From the NCBI RefSeq assembly GCF_001552155.1, contig NZ_BCQQ01000069.1:1-36990 (forward strand): 36,990 bases of DNA, in the 5' to 3' direction. A model generated the notes under the pieces. That model was given only the letters and a program-made list of their open reading frames with translations, was not told the origin of the DNA and ran no database searches. The position numbers and the translations under genes are program-made. Below, one piece after another: positions 7,258 through 14,700 of this stretch (position 1 is the stretch's first letter; each line of letters begins with the position of its first letter). The stretch comes from Actinomadura formosensis NBRC 14204. GTDB taxonomy: Bacteria > Actinomycetota > Actinomycetes > Streptosporangiales > Streptosporangiaceae.

Positions 7258-8616
7258 GTGGACAGGCGCATCTTCGGGCTTGAGAACGAGTACGGCGTCA
7301 CCTGTACGTTCCGCGGGCAGCGGCGGTTGTCACCGGATGAGGTGGCGCGCTATCTGTTCCGGAGGGTGGTGTCGTGGGGTCGTAGCAGCAATGTGTTCCT
7401 GCGTAATGGGGCGCGGCTGTACCTGGATGTGGGGAGTCACCCGGAGTACGCGACGCCGGAGTGTGATTCGGTCGTGGATCTGGTGACGCATGACAAGGCG
7501 GGGGAGCGGATCCTGGAGGGTCTGCTGGTGGATGCCGAGCGGCGGCTGCGGGAGGAGGGCATCGCGGGTGACATCTACCTGTTCAAGAACAACACGGATT
7601 CGGCGGGGAACTCGTACGGCTGTCACGAGAATTACCTGGTGGGGCGGCATGGGGAGTTCGGTCGTCTCGCCGATGTGCTGATTCCGTACCTGGTGACGCG
7701 GCAGATCATCTGCGGGGCGGGGAAGGTGCTGCAGACGCCGCGGGGTGCGGTGTACTGCGTGTCGCAGCGGGCGGAGCACATCTGGGAGGGTGTGTCGTCG
7801 GCGACGACGCGGTCGCGTCCGATCATCAATACGCGGGATGAGCCGCATGCGGATGCGGAGCGGTTCCGGCGGCTGCATGTGATCGTCGGTGACTCGAACA
7901 TGAGTGAGACGACGATGCTGCTGAAGGTGGGGGCGACGGATCTGGTGCTGCGGATGATCGAGGCGGGGGTCGTGATGCGCGATCTGACGCTGGAGAATCC
8001 GATCCGGGCGATCCGTGAGGTCAGCCATGACATGACGGGGCGGCGGAAGGTGCGGCTGGCGAACGGCCGGGAGGCGAGTTCGCTGGAGATCCAGAAGGAG
8101 TACTTCGGCAAGGCGCGGGATTTCGTGGACGCGCGGGGCGGGGACGCGACGGCGAAGCGGGTGCTGGAGCTGTGGGAGCGGACGCTGCGTGCGGTGGAGA
8201 CCGGTGATCTGGATCTGGTGGCGCGGGAGATCGACTGGGTGACGAAGTACAAGCTGATCGAGCGGTATCGGCGGAAGTATGATCTGCCGTTGTCGTCGCC
8301 GCGGGTGGCGCAGCTGGATCTGACGTATCACGATGTGCATCGTGACCGGGGGCTGTACTACCTGCTGGAGAAGCGGGGGTCGGTGGATCGGGTGACGCGG
8401 GATCTGGACATTTTCGAGGCGAAGTCGGTTCCGCCGCAGACGACGCGGGCGCGGCTGCGGGGCGAGTTCATCCGGAAGGCGCAGGAGAAGCGGCGTGATT
8501 TCACGGTGGACTGGGTGCATCTGAAGCTGAACGATCAGGCGCAGCGGACGGTGCTGTGCAAGGACCCGTTCAGGTCGGTGGATGAGCGGGTCGACAAGCT
8601 GATCGCGGGGATGTAG
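7258..8616 (+). CDS. pafA: Pup-protein ligase PafA
   Basis: PafA phosphorylates the C-terminal glutamate of Pup with ATP and joins it to lysine side chains of target proteins. The 452-aa protein is a paralogue of Dop with the same carboxylate-amine ligase core: it opens RRIFGLENEYGV, has the catalytic aspartate in ARLYLDVGSHPEY (D57), and then PECDSVVDLVTHDKAGERIL. It lacks the long insertion seen in Dop between the first helix and the catalytic strand, which marks it as the ligase. The GTG start has no ribosome site but follows TAGGGT at leaderless spacing. Codons end chiefly in G, whereas Dop codons end chiefly in C, though the two genes are homologous. Confidence 0.96.
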   Translation: MDRRIFGLENEYGVTCTFRGQRRLSPDEVARYLFRRVVSWGRSSNVFLRNGARLYLDVGSHPEYATPECDSVVDLVTHDKAGERILEGLLVDAERRLREEGIAGDIYLFKNNTDSAGNSYGCHENYLVGRHGEFGRLADVLIPYLVTRQIICGAGKVLQTPRGAVYCVSQRAEHIWEGVSSATTRSRPIINTRDEPHADAERFRRLHVIVGDSNMSETTMLLKVGATDLVLRMIEAGVVMRDLTLENPIRAIREVSHDMTGRRKVRLANGREASSLEIQKEYFGKARDFVDARGGDATAKRVLELWERTLRAVETGDLDLVAREIDWVTKYKLIERYRRKYDLPLSSPRVAQLDLTYHDVHRDRGLYYLLEKRGSVDRVTRDLDIFEAKSVPPQTTRARLRGEFIRKAQEKRRDFTVDWVHLKLNDQAQRTVLCKDPFRSVDERVDKLIAGM

Positions 8617-8668
8617 GGGGTCGGGCGCGACACGCGCGCCGGAGGCTACCGGCAGGTCACCTGGGCGG

Positions 8669-8674
8669 TAGGGT
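8669..8674 (+). promoter_or_regulatory. Putative -10 element of the FKBP gene
   Basis: TAGGGT lies 41 nt before the preferred ATG of the FKBP gene, with a separate GAAGGA ribosome site in between. A weak 6-bp hairpin (GGCGCG at 8624-8629 with CGCGCC at 8635-8640) just after pafA may act as a terminator. Confidence 0.4.
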
Positions 8675-8715
8675 GTGCGCGCAGGAGCGCCCGTCACCCC
8701 TTGAAGGACCCCCGT

Positions 8716-9651
8716 ATGCGCCGTCGTTTCCGGTTGTTGTCCGTGGTCGTCGCGGTCGCCGCGCCGTTGGTGCTGTCGGCGGGGTGTCGGGGTGGCGGCG
8801 GTGTGGATGTGTCGGTGCGGGGTGATTTCGGGAAGCTGCCGGAGGTGCGGTTCCCGAAGGGCGGGCCGGGTGACTCTCTTGCGGTGGAGACGTTGAGGGA
8901 GGGGAAGGGGACGGCTGCCCGTAAGGGTGATCTGGTGGTGGCCGATTATGTGGGTTACCGGTGGAGTGAGGGTGGGCGGAAGCTGCTGGCGAGCAGTTAT
9001 GCGAAGGGGCAGCCGGGGGCGTTTCCGACGGGCCGGCTGGTGCCGGGTCTGGTGAAGGCGTTCGAGGGGGCGCGGCCGGGGGCGCGTGTGGTGGCGCGGA
9101 TTCCGCCGGAGGCCGGTTTCGGTGGCAAGGGGGATCCGAAGCATCAGGTGGGGGCGGATGACACGCTGGTGTACGTCCTGGACGTGCGGGCGGTGTATCC
9201 GAGGTCGGCGGGGCCGCGTGGTGAGAGGCAGGCGCCGCTGAGTGATCCGGGGTTGCCGAGGGTGGCGGATGCGCCTGCGGGGCAGGCGCCGGTGGTGACG
9301 ATGCCGCGGTCGGCGCCGCCGGGGAGGTTGCAGGTGCGGACGTTGGTGCGGGGGGATGGTCCGGCGGTGCGTGCGGGGCAGTTGGTGGTGTTGCAGTACG
9401 GGGGGTATTTCTGGCGGGACGGGAAGGTGTTCGATTCGTCGTGGTCGGCGGGGCATCCGTCGGCGGCGGTGGTGGGGACGGGTCAGGTGATGAGGGGCTG
9501 GGATCAGGGGCTGGTGGGGCAGCGGGTGGGGAGCCGGGTGCTGCTGGTGGTGCCGCCGTCGCTGGGGTATGGGGCGAAGGGGTTGGCGCAGTTCGGGATC
9601 AGGGGGAGCGACACGCTGGTGTTCGTGGTGGATCTGCTGGGTGCGCACTGA
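8716..9651 (+). CDS. Lipoprotein with two FKBP-type peptidyl-prolyl isomerase domains
   Basis: This is an extracytoplasmic folding helper. The ATG start has a GAAGGA ribosome site 7 nt upstream; a TTG at 8701 lies before that site and is unlikely. The N-terminus MRRRF plus a hydrophobic stretch ends in the lipobox LSAGC (C24), so the protein should be lipid-anchored to the membrane. Two FKBP repeats follow. The C-terminal one is canonical (VLQYGGYFWRDGKVFDSSW, then GWDQGLVGQRVGSR, PPSLGYG and DTLVFVVDLL). The first is divergent: the usual FDSS is replaced by LASSY, and several pocket residues differ. FKBP genes next to pafA are common in actinomycetes; a direct link with pupylation is not established. 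Confidence 0.88.
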   Translation: MRRRFRLLSVVVAVAAPLVLSAGCRGGGGVDVSVRGDFGKLPEVRFPKGGPGDSLAVETLREGKGTAARKGDLVVADYVGYRWSEGGRKLLASSYAKGQPGAFPTGRLVPGLVKAFEGARPGARVVARIPPEAGFGGKGDPKHQVGADDTLVYVLDVRAVYPRSAGPRGERQAPLSDPGLPRVADAPAGQAPVVTMPRSAPPGRLQVRTLVRGDGPAVRAGQLVVLQYGGYFWRDGKVFDSSWSAGHPSAAVVGTGQVMRGWDQGLVGQRVGSRVLLVVPPSLGYGAKGLAQFGIRGSDTLVFVVDLLGAH

Positions 9652-9687
9652 CGTTTGGTGGTCTCTGAGCGGGGTCCTCGGTGTTCT

Positions 9688-9693
9688 TAGGGT
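9688..9693 (+). promoter_or_regulatory. Leaderless-type promoter before the DUF3291 remnant
   Basis: TAGGGT is followed by 6 nt and a GTG at 9700 that opens the DUF3291-like frame. The arrangement equals that of pafA, so the remnant may still be expressed, or the match is chance. Confidence 0.4.
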
Positions 9694-9699
9694 GGCGGG

Positions 9700-9918
9700 G
9701 TGGAGGAGGGGGAGCCTGACGCGACGGGCATGCGGCCCGCCGGCGAGGACGTGATCGTCGACTTCTCGGTGTGGGAGTCGGCGGAGGCGCTGGAGCGCCT
9801 TGCGGTGCTTTGCGTGCGGGGCCCGTCTCCGGCCGCGTTCACCTTCAACTCGGCCTACGCGTCCGGAGAGGCCGAAAGGGCCGGGGAGGCCGCGGGCGCG
9901 GAGCCCGCGGCCCCGTGA
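9700..9918 (+). pseudogene. DUF3291 remnant, missing its N-terminus and middle
   Basis: The 72-codon frame resembles two separated pieces of a DUF3291 protein, a family usually about 140-160 residues long. The first piece (GEPDATGMRPAGEDVIVDFSVWESAEAL) matches the part before and including the SVWES motif. It runs straight into ERLAVLCVRGPSPAAFTF, which matches the C-terminal end. From memory of the family, roughly 50 N-terminal and 50 central residues are absent. The joint falls at AEAL, a word that plausibly occurred at both ends of the lost part, so deletion between short direct repeats is a reasonable guess. Only 48 nt separate it from the FKBP stop, leaving no room for the lost N-terminus. 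It may be a live small gene, but decay is likelier. Confidence 0.55.
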
Positions 9919-9922
9919 GCGT

Positions 9923-11002
9923 TCAGAGCAGGCCCGCGGTGTGCCGGCCGGCGGCGGCGGCGGTGAGGAAGTAGGGGAGGTCCTCGTCGAGGCGGCGGCC
10001 CATGGTGGACAGGCGGACGCCCCAGTCCTTCTCGGCGGCGCGCAGGGTGTCGTGGAGGCCGTCGACGGGGACGGGGACGAGGCGGTGCCGGTCGCCGAGG
10101 GCGGCGGCCTCGGCGGTGACGCGGGCGCCGAAGGGGCCGCCGAGTTCGGGGACGGGGATGTCGGCGCGGGCGAGGGCGACGCGGCCGTAGGCGGTGAGGG
10201 AGTGGTGGGAGACGCCGATGTGGCGTTCGCGGCGGTCGCCTTCGCTGACGCGCAGGGAGCCGACGGGGCGGCCGCCGAGGACGGAGGCGGCGTTGACGGC
10301 CTCGCCCGCCGAGACGCCGGAGAACCCCCAGCGGGTGCCGGTCCCCAGGTTCCCGGGGCCCTGGGCGAGGACGGCCACGTCGGCGTTCAGGACGAGCCGC
10401 GCGGCGAGGAGGCCGGTGTGGACGGTGACGGCTTCGAGGTCGCCGCCGAACGCCTGCCCGGCGGTGACGGTGGCGGTGAGGGCGCCGGCGTCCTTCAGCC
10501 GGGCGATGGACATGGAGAACCAGGACGGCAGCGCCCCGCCGTCCGGCATGACGTACACGGCCCGCGCCGAGGGCCGTGCGGCGTGCAGCGCCGCCAGGAT
10601 GGGCGGGAGCGCCGAGTGCAGGTCGGCGACGATGACGGGCATGCCGTCCAGGGAGTCGGCGTCGCGGAGCAGGTCGTGGTGGGGGGAGCCTTGTTCGTCG
10701 GCGCCGAGGACGGTGGTCTGGAGGGGCGTGTAGCGGGCTTTGACGAGGTGGCCGGGGCCGGTGGGGTCGGGGGGGAGCCGGTCGGGGACGGCGACGACCA
10801 TGGCGTAGCCGCCGGTGCCGAGGCCCATCGCCAAGGCCGTAGTGTTGAGCAGGACGGTGTCGCCGGGTTCGGGCCGTCCTACCAGGGCGGGATAGGCCAG
10901 GGCGCGGTGGGTGCCGTCGCCCTCGATCGAGACGTTGAGTTCGACCGCCCCCGGCCATTCGCGGCGGATGTCCTGGACTGTGCCTTTGCGCCATCGGATC
11001 AC
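9923..11002 (-). CDS. DUF3866 family protein
   Basis: This is the only reverse-strand gene in the proteasome block. The product from GTG 11002 is 359 aa and resembles the DUF3866 family of actinobacteria, whose function is unknown. It opens VIRWRKGTV, followed by an N-terminal beta-rich part (GAVELNVSIEGDG, RALAYPALVGRPEPGDTVLLNTTALAMGLGTGG). It then has conserved-looking segments such as HSALPPI, YVMPDGGALP and QGPGNLGTGTRWGFSG. No signal peptide or membrane helix is seen. A TTG at 11029 would add nine residues. Neither start has a good ribosome site, but TACCGT lies 8 nt before the GTG, hinting at a leaderless transcript. It diverges from pafB across a 90-nt gap. Confidence 0.8.
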   Translation of the reverse strand: MIRWRKGTVQDIRREWPGAVELNVSIEGDGTHRALAYPALVGRPEPGDTVLLNTTALAMGLGTGGYAMVVAVPDRLPPDPTGPGHLVKARYTPLQTTVLGADEQGSPHHDLLRDADSLDGMPVIVADLHSALPPILAALHAARPSARAVYVMPDGGALPSWFSMSIARLKDAGALTATVTAGQAFGGDLEAVTVHTGLLAARLVLNADVAVLAQGPGNLGTGTRWGFSGVSAGEAVNAASVLGGRPVGSLRVSEGDRRERHIGVSHHSLTAYGRVALARADIPVPELGGPFGARVTAEAAALGDRHRLVPVPVDGLHDTLRAAEKDWGVRLSTMGRRLDEDLPYFLTAAAAGRHTAGLL

Positions 11003-11010
11003 ACCGGGAA

Positions 11011-11020
11011 ACGGTAGCGT
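11011..11020. promoter_or_regulatory. Overlapping divergent -10 candidates of DUF3866 gene and pafB
   Basis: The ten bases ACGGTAGCGT contain TAGCGT on the + strand (11015-11020, toward pafB) and TACCGT on the - strand (11016-11011, toward the DUF3866 gene). The two hexamers share their central TA. If both work, RNA polymerase cannot bind both at once. Confidence 0.4.
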
Positions 11021-11092
11021 CCTGCACAACGGCTCGTGGGGATGATCGGCCCGTCCGGTGGGGCGGGTTCACGGAGGGAACGAGGTGGCGAA

Positions 11093-12091
11093 GTGTCGCG
11101 GCGCAAGACCGAGCGCCTGCTGAATCTGGTGGTCTGCCTGCTTGCCACCCGGCGTTATCTGACGGCGGAGCAGATCCGCCGGGCGGTGCCCGGCTACCCG
11201 GACTCCGACGAGGCGTTCAAGCGGATGTTCGAGCGGGACAAGGAGGAGCTGCGTGAGCTCGGTGTCCCGCTGGAGGTGGGCAGTGACCTGCAGGGCGGCG
11301 GCGGTGAGGAGATCGGGTACCGGATTCCGCCGCAGGCCTACGAGCTGCCCGACATCCATCTGACGCCGGACGAGGCGGCGGTGCTGGGGCTGGCGGCGCG
11401 GGTGTGGCAGCGGGCGAGCATGGCGGAGGCGGCGTCGGGGGCGCTGCTGAAGCTGCGGGCGGCCGGGGTGGAGACGGACGTGTCGGCGGCGGTGGGGATC
11501 GAGCCGCGGGTGAACACCCATGATCCGGCGTTCCCGGCGCTGTGGGAGGCGGTGCGCGACGGCCGCCCGGTGGCGTTCGGCTACCAGGGGATCGGGCGGA
11601 CGTCGGTGGCGCGGCGGCATCTGGAGCCGTGGGGCGTGGTGAGCCGGCGGGGCCGCTGGTACGTGGTGGGGTTCGACCGCGACCGGGAGGAGCAGCGGGT
11701 GTTCCGGCTGAGCCGCATCGTGGGGGAGGTGGCGGCGGACGGCCCGGCGGGGTCGGTGACGGTCCCGGACGGGGTGGACGTGCGGCGGATCGCGTTCGAC
11801 CGGGACGATCCGGTGAGCGAGCCGCGTCCGGCGGTGGTGCGGCTGCGGCGGGGCGCGGCGCAGGGGCCGCGGCGGTGGGCGCGTGATGTGCGCCCGGCCG
11901 GTGACGACCCCGGGTGGGACGAGGCGACGCTGACGTTCCGGGACGTGGAGCGGTTCGCGCCGTATCTGGCGCGGTTCGCCGACGATGTGGTGGTGCTCGA
12001 CCCGCCGGATCTGCGGGAGGCGGTGATCCAGCATCTGAAGTCGGTGCTGGCGGGCACCGCGGGGCACCCGGAAAAGGGGGAGGTCAGGTGA
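11093..12091 (+). CDS. pafB: WYL-domain transcriptional regulator PafB
   Basis: In mycobacteria PafB and PafC form a heterodimer that activates the LexA-independent DNA-damage response, with the WYL domain sensing a ligand, probably single-stranded DNA. This 332-aa protein starts VSRRKTERLLNLVVCLLATRR, a winged-helix DNA-binding region with ERDKEELRELGVPLE, then a WYL domain (VAFGYQG, WGVVSRRGRWYVVGFD, RVFRLSRI). The GTG 11093 is chosen because it matches the family N-terminus and has GAGG 7 nt upstream; GTG 11036 would add 19 unrelated residues. The gene overlaps pafC by 4 nt (GTGA), implying translational coupling and fitting a heterodimer. Confidence 0.93.
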   Translation: MSRRKTERLLNLVVCLLATRRYLTAEQIRRAVPGYPDSDEAFKRMFERDKEELRELGVPLEVGSDLQGGGGEEIGYRIPPQAYELPDIHLTPDEAAVLGLAARVWQRASMAEAASGALLKLRAAGVETDVSAAVGIEPRVNTHDPAFPALWEAVRDGRPVAFGYQGIGRTSVARRHLEPWGVVSRRGRWYVVGFDRDREEQRVFRLSRIVGEVAADGPAGSVTVPDGVDVRRIAFDRDDPVSEPRPAVVRLRRGAAQGPRRWARDVRPAGDDPGWDEATLTFRDVERFAPYLARFADDVVVLDPPDLREAVIQHLKSVLAGTAGHPEKGEVR

Positions 12092-13080
12092 GTGCGAAGA
12101 CGGCGGCGACGACGTCGACGGACCGGCTGGGGCGGCTGCTGGCGCTCGTGCCGTATGTGGTGAACCGTGACTCGGTGGCGCTCGGTGAGGCGGCGGCCGC
12201 GTTCGGGGTGACCGAGAAGCAGCTGATCGACGATCTGAACCTGCTGTGGTGCGTGGAGCTGCGCGCCCCCGACCCGTACTGCCCGATCGACCTGTCCTAC
12301 GAGGGCGGGGAGATCACGGTGGCGGAGGCGGAGTCGATCGCGCGTCCGCTGCGGCTGAAGGTGGACGAGGCGTCGGCGCTGCTGGTGGCGCTGCGGATGC
12401 TGGCCGGCATCCCCGGTCTGGACGACCGGGACGCGCTGAGCCGGGTGATCGCCAAGCTGGAGGGCGCGGCGGGCGCGGCGGCGGCGGTGTCCAGCCAGGT
12501 GGCGGTGGAGGTGGACGCCCGCGGCGGGACGGCGGACCCGGCCCGCAGCGCGGTGGGGCTGCTGCGGGATGCGATCGCGGCGGGCCGCCGCGTCCACCTG
12601 ACGTACTACGTGCCGGCGCGGGACGAGAACACCGAGCGTGACGTCGACCCGATGCGGCTGCTGGTGGTGGAGGGCACCACCTACCTGGAGGGGTGGTGCC
12701 GGCGGGCGGAGGCGGTGCGGCTGTTCAAGCTGGACCGGATCGCGGACCTGTCGGTGCTGGACGTGCCCGCTCAGGTGCCGGACGATGCCGAGCCGATCGA
12801 TGTGGACGCGGGCCTGTTCCGCCCGTCGCCGCAGGACGAGGCGGTGACGCTGGAGCTGACGCCGCGCGGCCGGTGGGTGGCCGACTACTACCCGTGCGAG
12901 AGCGTGCGGGAGCTGGGGGAGGGGCGGCTGCGGGTCGTGCTGCGCACCCCCGATCCGCGGTGGGTGCGGGGGCTGGCGCTGCGGCTCGGCGACCAGGGGC
13001 GGGTGGTGGCGCCCGAGCATGTCGCCGCGGGTGTGCGCGCCGACGCGTCGCGGGCGCTGGCGCGGTACGGCATGGCGTGA
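12088..13080 (+). CDS. pafC: WYL-domain transcriptional regulator PafC
   Basis: This is the partner of PafB. The 330-aa protein has an N-terminal helix-turn-helix (DRLGRLLALVPYVVNRD, then LGEAAAAFGVTEKQLIDDLNLLW) and a WYL domain with RRVHLTYYVPARDENTERDVDP, TYLEGWCRRAEAVRLFKLDRI and a C-terminal extension. It overlaps pafB at GTGA with the stop-start arrangement typical of co-translated subunits, and GGGGGAGGTCAG before the start supplies the ribosome site. The order pafA ... pafB-pafC-tatA-tatC-helY matches Mycobacterium tuberculosis Rv2097c-Rv2092c from memory, except for the extra FKBP, DUF3866 and small membrane genes. Confidence 0.93.
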   Translation: MSAKTAATTSTDRLGRLLALVPYVVNRDSVALGEAAAAFGVTEKQLIDDLNLLWCVELRAPDPYCPIDLSYEGGEITVAEAESIARPLRLKVDEASALLVALRMLAGIPGLDDRDALSRVIAKLEGAAGAAAAVSSQVAVEVDARGGTADPARSAVGLLRDAIAAGRRVHLTYYVPARDENTERDVDPMRLLVVEGTTYLEGWCRRAEAVRLFKLDRIADLSVLDVPAQVPDDAEPIDVDAGLFRPSPQDEAVTLELTPRGRWVADYYPCESVRELGEGRLRVVLRTPDPRWVRGLALRLGDQGRVVAPEHVAAGVRADASRALARYGMA

Positions 13081-13102
13081 CGGATCGGATACCGTGGCGG
13101 GT

Positions 13103-13324
13103 GTGATGTGGGTCGCGGTGTCGGTGTCGCTGGGGTTCGCGGGCTTGGCCGTGCTCGCCTGGTGCGCCTTCAGGGTGTGGCTGGGGGTGCGGCGTTTCGG
13201 CCGTGAACTGGAACGCACCAGGCGGCGGCTGGAGCCGAAGCAGTCGGCGCTGCGCGATGAACTCTCCCGTCTGGACGACACGCGATCGCCACGGCCGCCC
13301 GGTGAGGGCGTACGATCGGCGTGA
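13103..13324 (+). CDS. Small single-pass membrane protein before tatA
   Basis: The roughly 73-aa protein has one N-terminal membrane helix (WVAVSVSLGFAGLAVLAWCAF) followed by a basic, charged tail (RRFGRELERTRRRLEPKQ, ALRDELSRLDD) that could form a cytosolic amphipathic or coiled helix. I do not recognise a named family. Candidate starts are GTG 13103 and ATG 13106; TACCGT at 13090-13095 lies 7 nt before the GTG, again a leaderless-like layout, and no SD is present. The layout (one helix plus a charged helix) loosely resembles TatA/TatB proteins and the gene lies just before tatA, but it lacks the FG hinge motif, so I would not call it TatB. Confidence 0.7.
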   Translation: MMWVAVSVSLGFAGLAVLAWCAFRVWLGVRRFGRELERTRRRLEPKQSALRDELSRLDDTRSPRPPGEGVRSA

Positions 13325-13349
13325 GTGCCACCTGCTGAAGAGGATTGCC

Positions 13350-13712
13350 ATGCCGAACCTTGGGGCTCCCGAACTGCTCATCATCCTGCTGGTCGTCGTG
13401 CTGATCTTCGGGTCGGCGAAGCTGCCGCAGCTCGCCCGGTCGCTGGGCAAGTCGGCGCGGATCTTGAAGGCCGAGACCAAGGGGCTGCGCGAGGACGATG
13501 ACGATGCGCCCGCGGACCGGCCCGCGCAGCCGGCGGCGGCGCAGGGTGAGGACGCGCGGGAGAAGGCGGCGCGGCTGCGCGAGGAGGCGGCGCGGCTGGA
13601 GCGGGAGGCGGCGGCCGGTGAGGCCGGGCAGCGTCCCCGCGGCGCGCTCGGCTCGGGTGAGCCGATCCAGGGTGTGCCGGTGTCGGACCCCGGTCAGGTC
13701 CGCAAGGGCTGA
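13350..13712 (+). CDS. tatA: Twin-arginine translocase subunit TatA
   Basis: TatA oligomerises to form the passage through which folded proteins cross the membrane. The 120-aa protein starts MPNLGAPELLIILLVVVLIFGSAKLPQ: a short periplasmic end, a membrane helix, and the FGSAKLP hinge that defines the family. Next come an amphipathic helix (LARSLGKSARILKAETKGL) and a long Ala/Glu/Arg-rich cytosolic tail with RLREEAARLEREAA repeats. The ATG has a GAAGAGGA ribosome site 5 nt upstream. It is followed 46 nt later by tatC. No tatB is seen here; actinobacterial tatB is usually elsewhere. Confidence 0.94.
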   Translation: MPNLGAPELLIILLVVVLIFGSAKLPQLARSLGKSARILKAETKGLREDDDDAPADRPAQPAAAQGEDAREKAARLREEAARLEREAAAGEAGQRPRGALGSGEPIQGVPVSDPGQVRKG

Positions 13713-13758
13713 CGGCCCGGACCGCCGCAGCGATTCCACCGCCGACCCCCGAGCCTGA

Positions 13759-14631
13759 ATGCCGACGATGAAGCTGAGCAGGCGTGACGCCGCCCCCGAT
13801 GGTCGCATGCCCCTCATGGACCATCTCCGTGAGCTGCGCAACCGGTTGATCAAGGCGATTCTGGCCTTCGTGGTCGGTGCGATCATCGGCTGGCTGCTGT
13901 TCGACCCGGTGTGGGACTTCCTCAAGCAGCCGTACTGTTCGCTGCCGCAGTCCCGTGTGGTGGACAAGACCGAGTGCTCCCTGTTCGTCAACGGGATCTT
14001 CTCCTCGTTCTTCCTGAAGCTGAAGATCTCCTGCATCATCGGCGCGGTGATCTCCGCGCCGCTCTGGCTCTACCAGATCTGGGCGTTCGTCGCGCCGGGC
14101 CTGTACCGGCGTGAGCGGCGCTGGACGTATGTGTTCCTGGGCGCGGCGGTCCCGCTGTTCTTCGTCGGCACCGCCCTGGCGTACGTGACCGTCGACAAGG
14201 GCCTGGCGATCTTCCTGGGGTTCGTCGCCGACGACGTCAAGCCGCTGATCACCGTCGACAGCTATCTCGGCTATGTGCTGACGATGCTGCTGGTGTTCGG
14301 GTTGACGTTCGAGCTGCCGCTGTTCGTGGTGGTCTTGAACCTGGCCGGGGTGCTGAGCTCGGCCCGGATCCGCCGCACCCAGCGGATGATGCTGTTCGGC
14401 ATCTTCGTGTTCGCGGCCGTCGCCACCCCGAGCGCCGACCCGTTCACGATGCTCGCGCTGGCGCTGCCCACCGTCCTGCTGTTCGAGATCGCGGCGCTGC
14501 TGGCGTTCCTCAACGACCGCCGCCGGGCCCGCCGCCCCGACCCCTACGCGGGCCTGTCCGACGACGAGGCGTCCCCCCTCGACCTGGAGGCGATCGACGC
14601 CGAGCTGGAGGAGGGCGACCGGGCCCGCTGA
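13759..14631 (+). CDS. tatC: Twin-arginine translocase subunit TatC
   Basis: TatC is the multi-span receptor for twin-arginine signal peptides. The 290-aa protein carries the conserved MPLMDHLRELRNRL cytosolic N-terminal motif, whose glutamate helps bind the RR signal. It has six predicted membrane helices, the FFLKLKIS and APLWLYQIWAFVAPGLYRRERR segments, and the conserved FGLTFELPLF helix with its glutamate. The acidic C-terminal tail (about 40 residues) is cytosolic. ATG 13759 is used; ATG 13768 is an alternative three codons in. Both have only weak ribosome sites. Confidence 0.95.
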   Translation: MPTMKLSRRDAAPDGRMPLMDHLRELRNRLIKAILAFVVGAIIGWLLFDPVWDFLKQPYCSLPQSRVVDKTECSLFVNGIFSSFFLKLKISCIIGAVISAPLWLYQIWAFVAPGLYRRERRWTYVFLGAAVPLFFVGTALAYVTVDKGLAIFLGFVADDVKPLITVDSYLGYVLTMLLVFGLTFELPLFVVVLNLAGVLSSARIRRTQRMMLFGIFVFAAVATPSADPFTMLALALPTVLLFEIAALLAFLNDRRRARRPDPYAGLSDDEASPLDLEAIDAELEEGDRAR

Positions 14632-14663
14632 TCCGGCGCCCGGCCGGGCCGCCGCCGGGCCGG

Positions 14664-14693
14664 TTGGGTATCGGGCGGCGGAAACCGTAGGCT
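14664..14693 (+). promoter_or_regulatory. Putative leaderless promoter of helY
   Basis: TTGGGT (14664-14669), an 18-nt spacer, then TAGGCT (14688-14693), 7 nt, and the helY ATG at 14701. There is no SD before the ATG. It is the only TAGG(G/C)T promoter in the window with a passable -35. GC-rich imperfect hairpins between 14636 and 14665 may end the tat transcript. Confidence 0.6.
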
Positions 14694-14700
14694 CGGTGGT

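Noticed and set aside
9923..11002. Idea that the reverse-strand DUF3866 gene is a mobile insertion
   Set aside because: No flanking repeats, transposase or composition change are seen, and the family is common in actinobacteria.
9800..11017. A 405-codon + strand frame over the DUF3866 gene
   Set aside because: It is a Gly/Asp/Val repeat-like shadow; the reverse strand gives a coherent protein.
13310..13338. Tiny leader peptide (5 codons) before tatA after TACGAT
   Set aside because: GTG-AGT-GCC-ACC-TGC-TGA is open by chance, and tatA has its own good ribosome site.
14636..14665. Terminator hairpin between tatC and helY
   Set aside because: Only short imperfect pairings with a long loop could be drawn; not strong enough to list as a feature.
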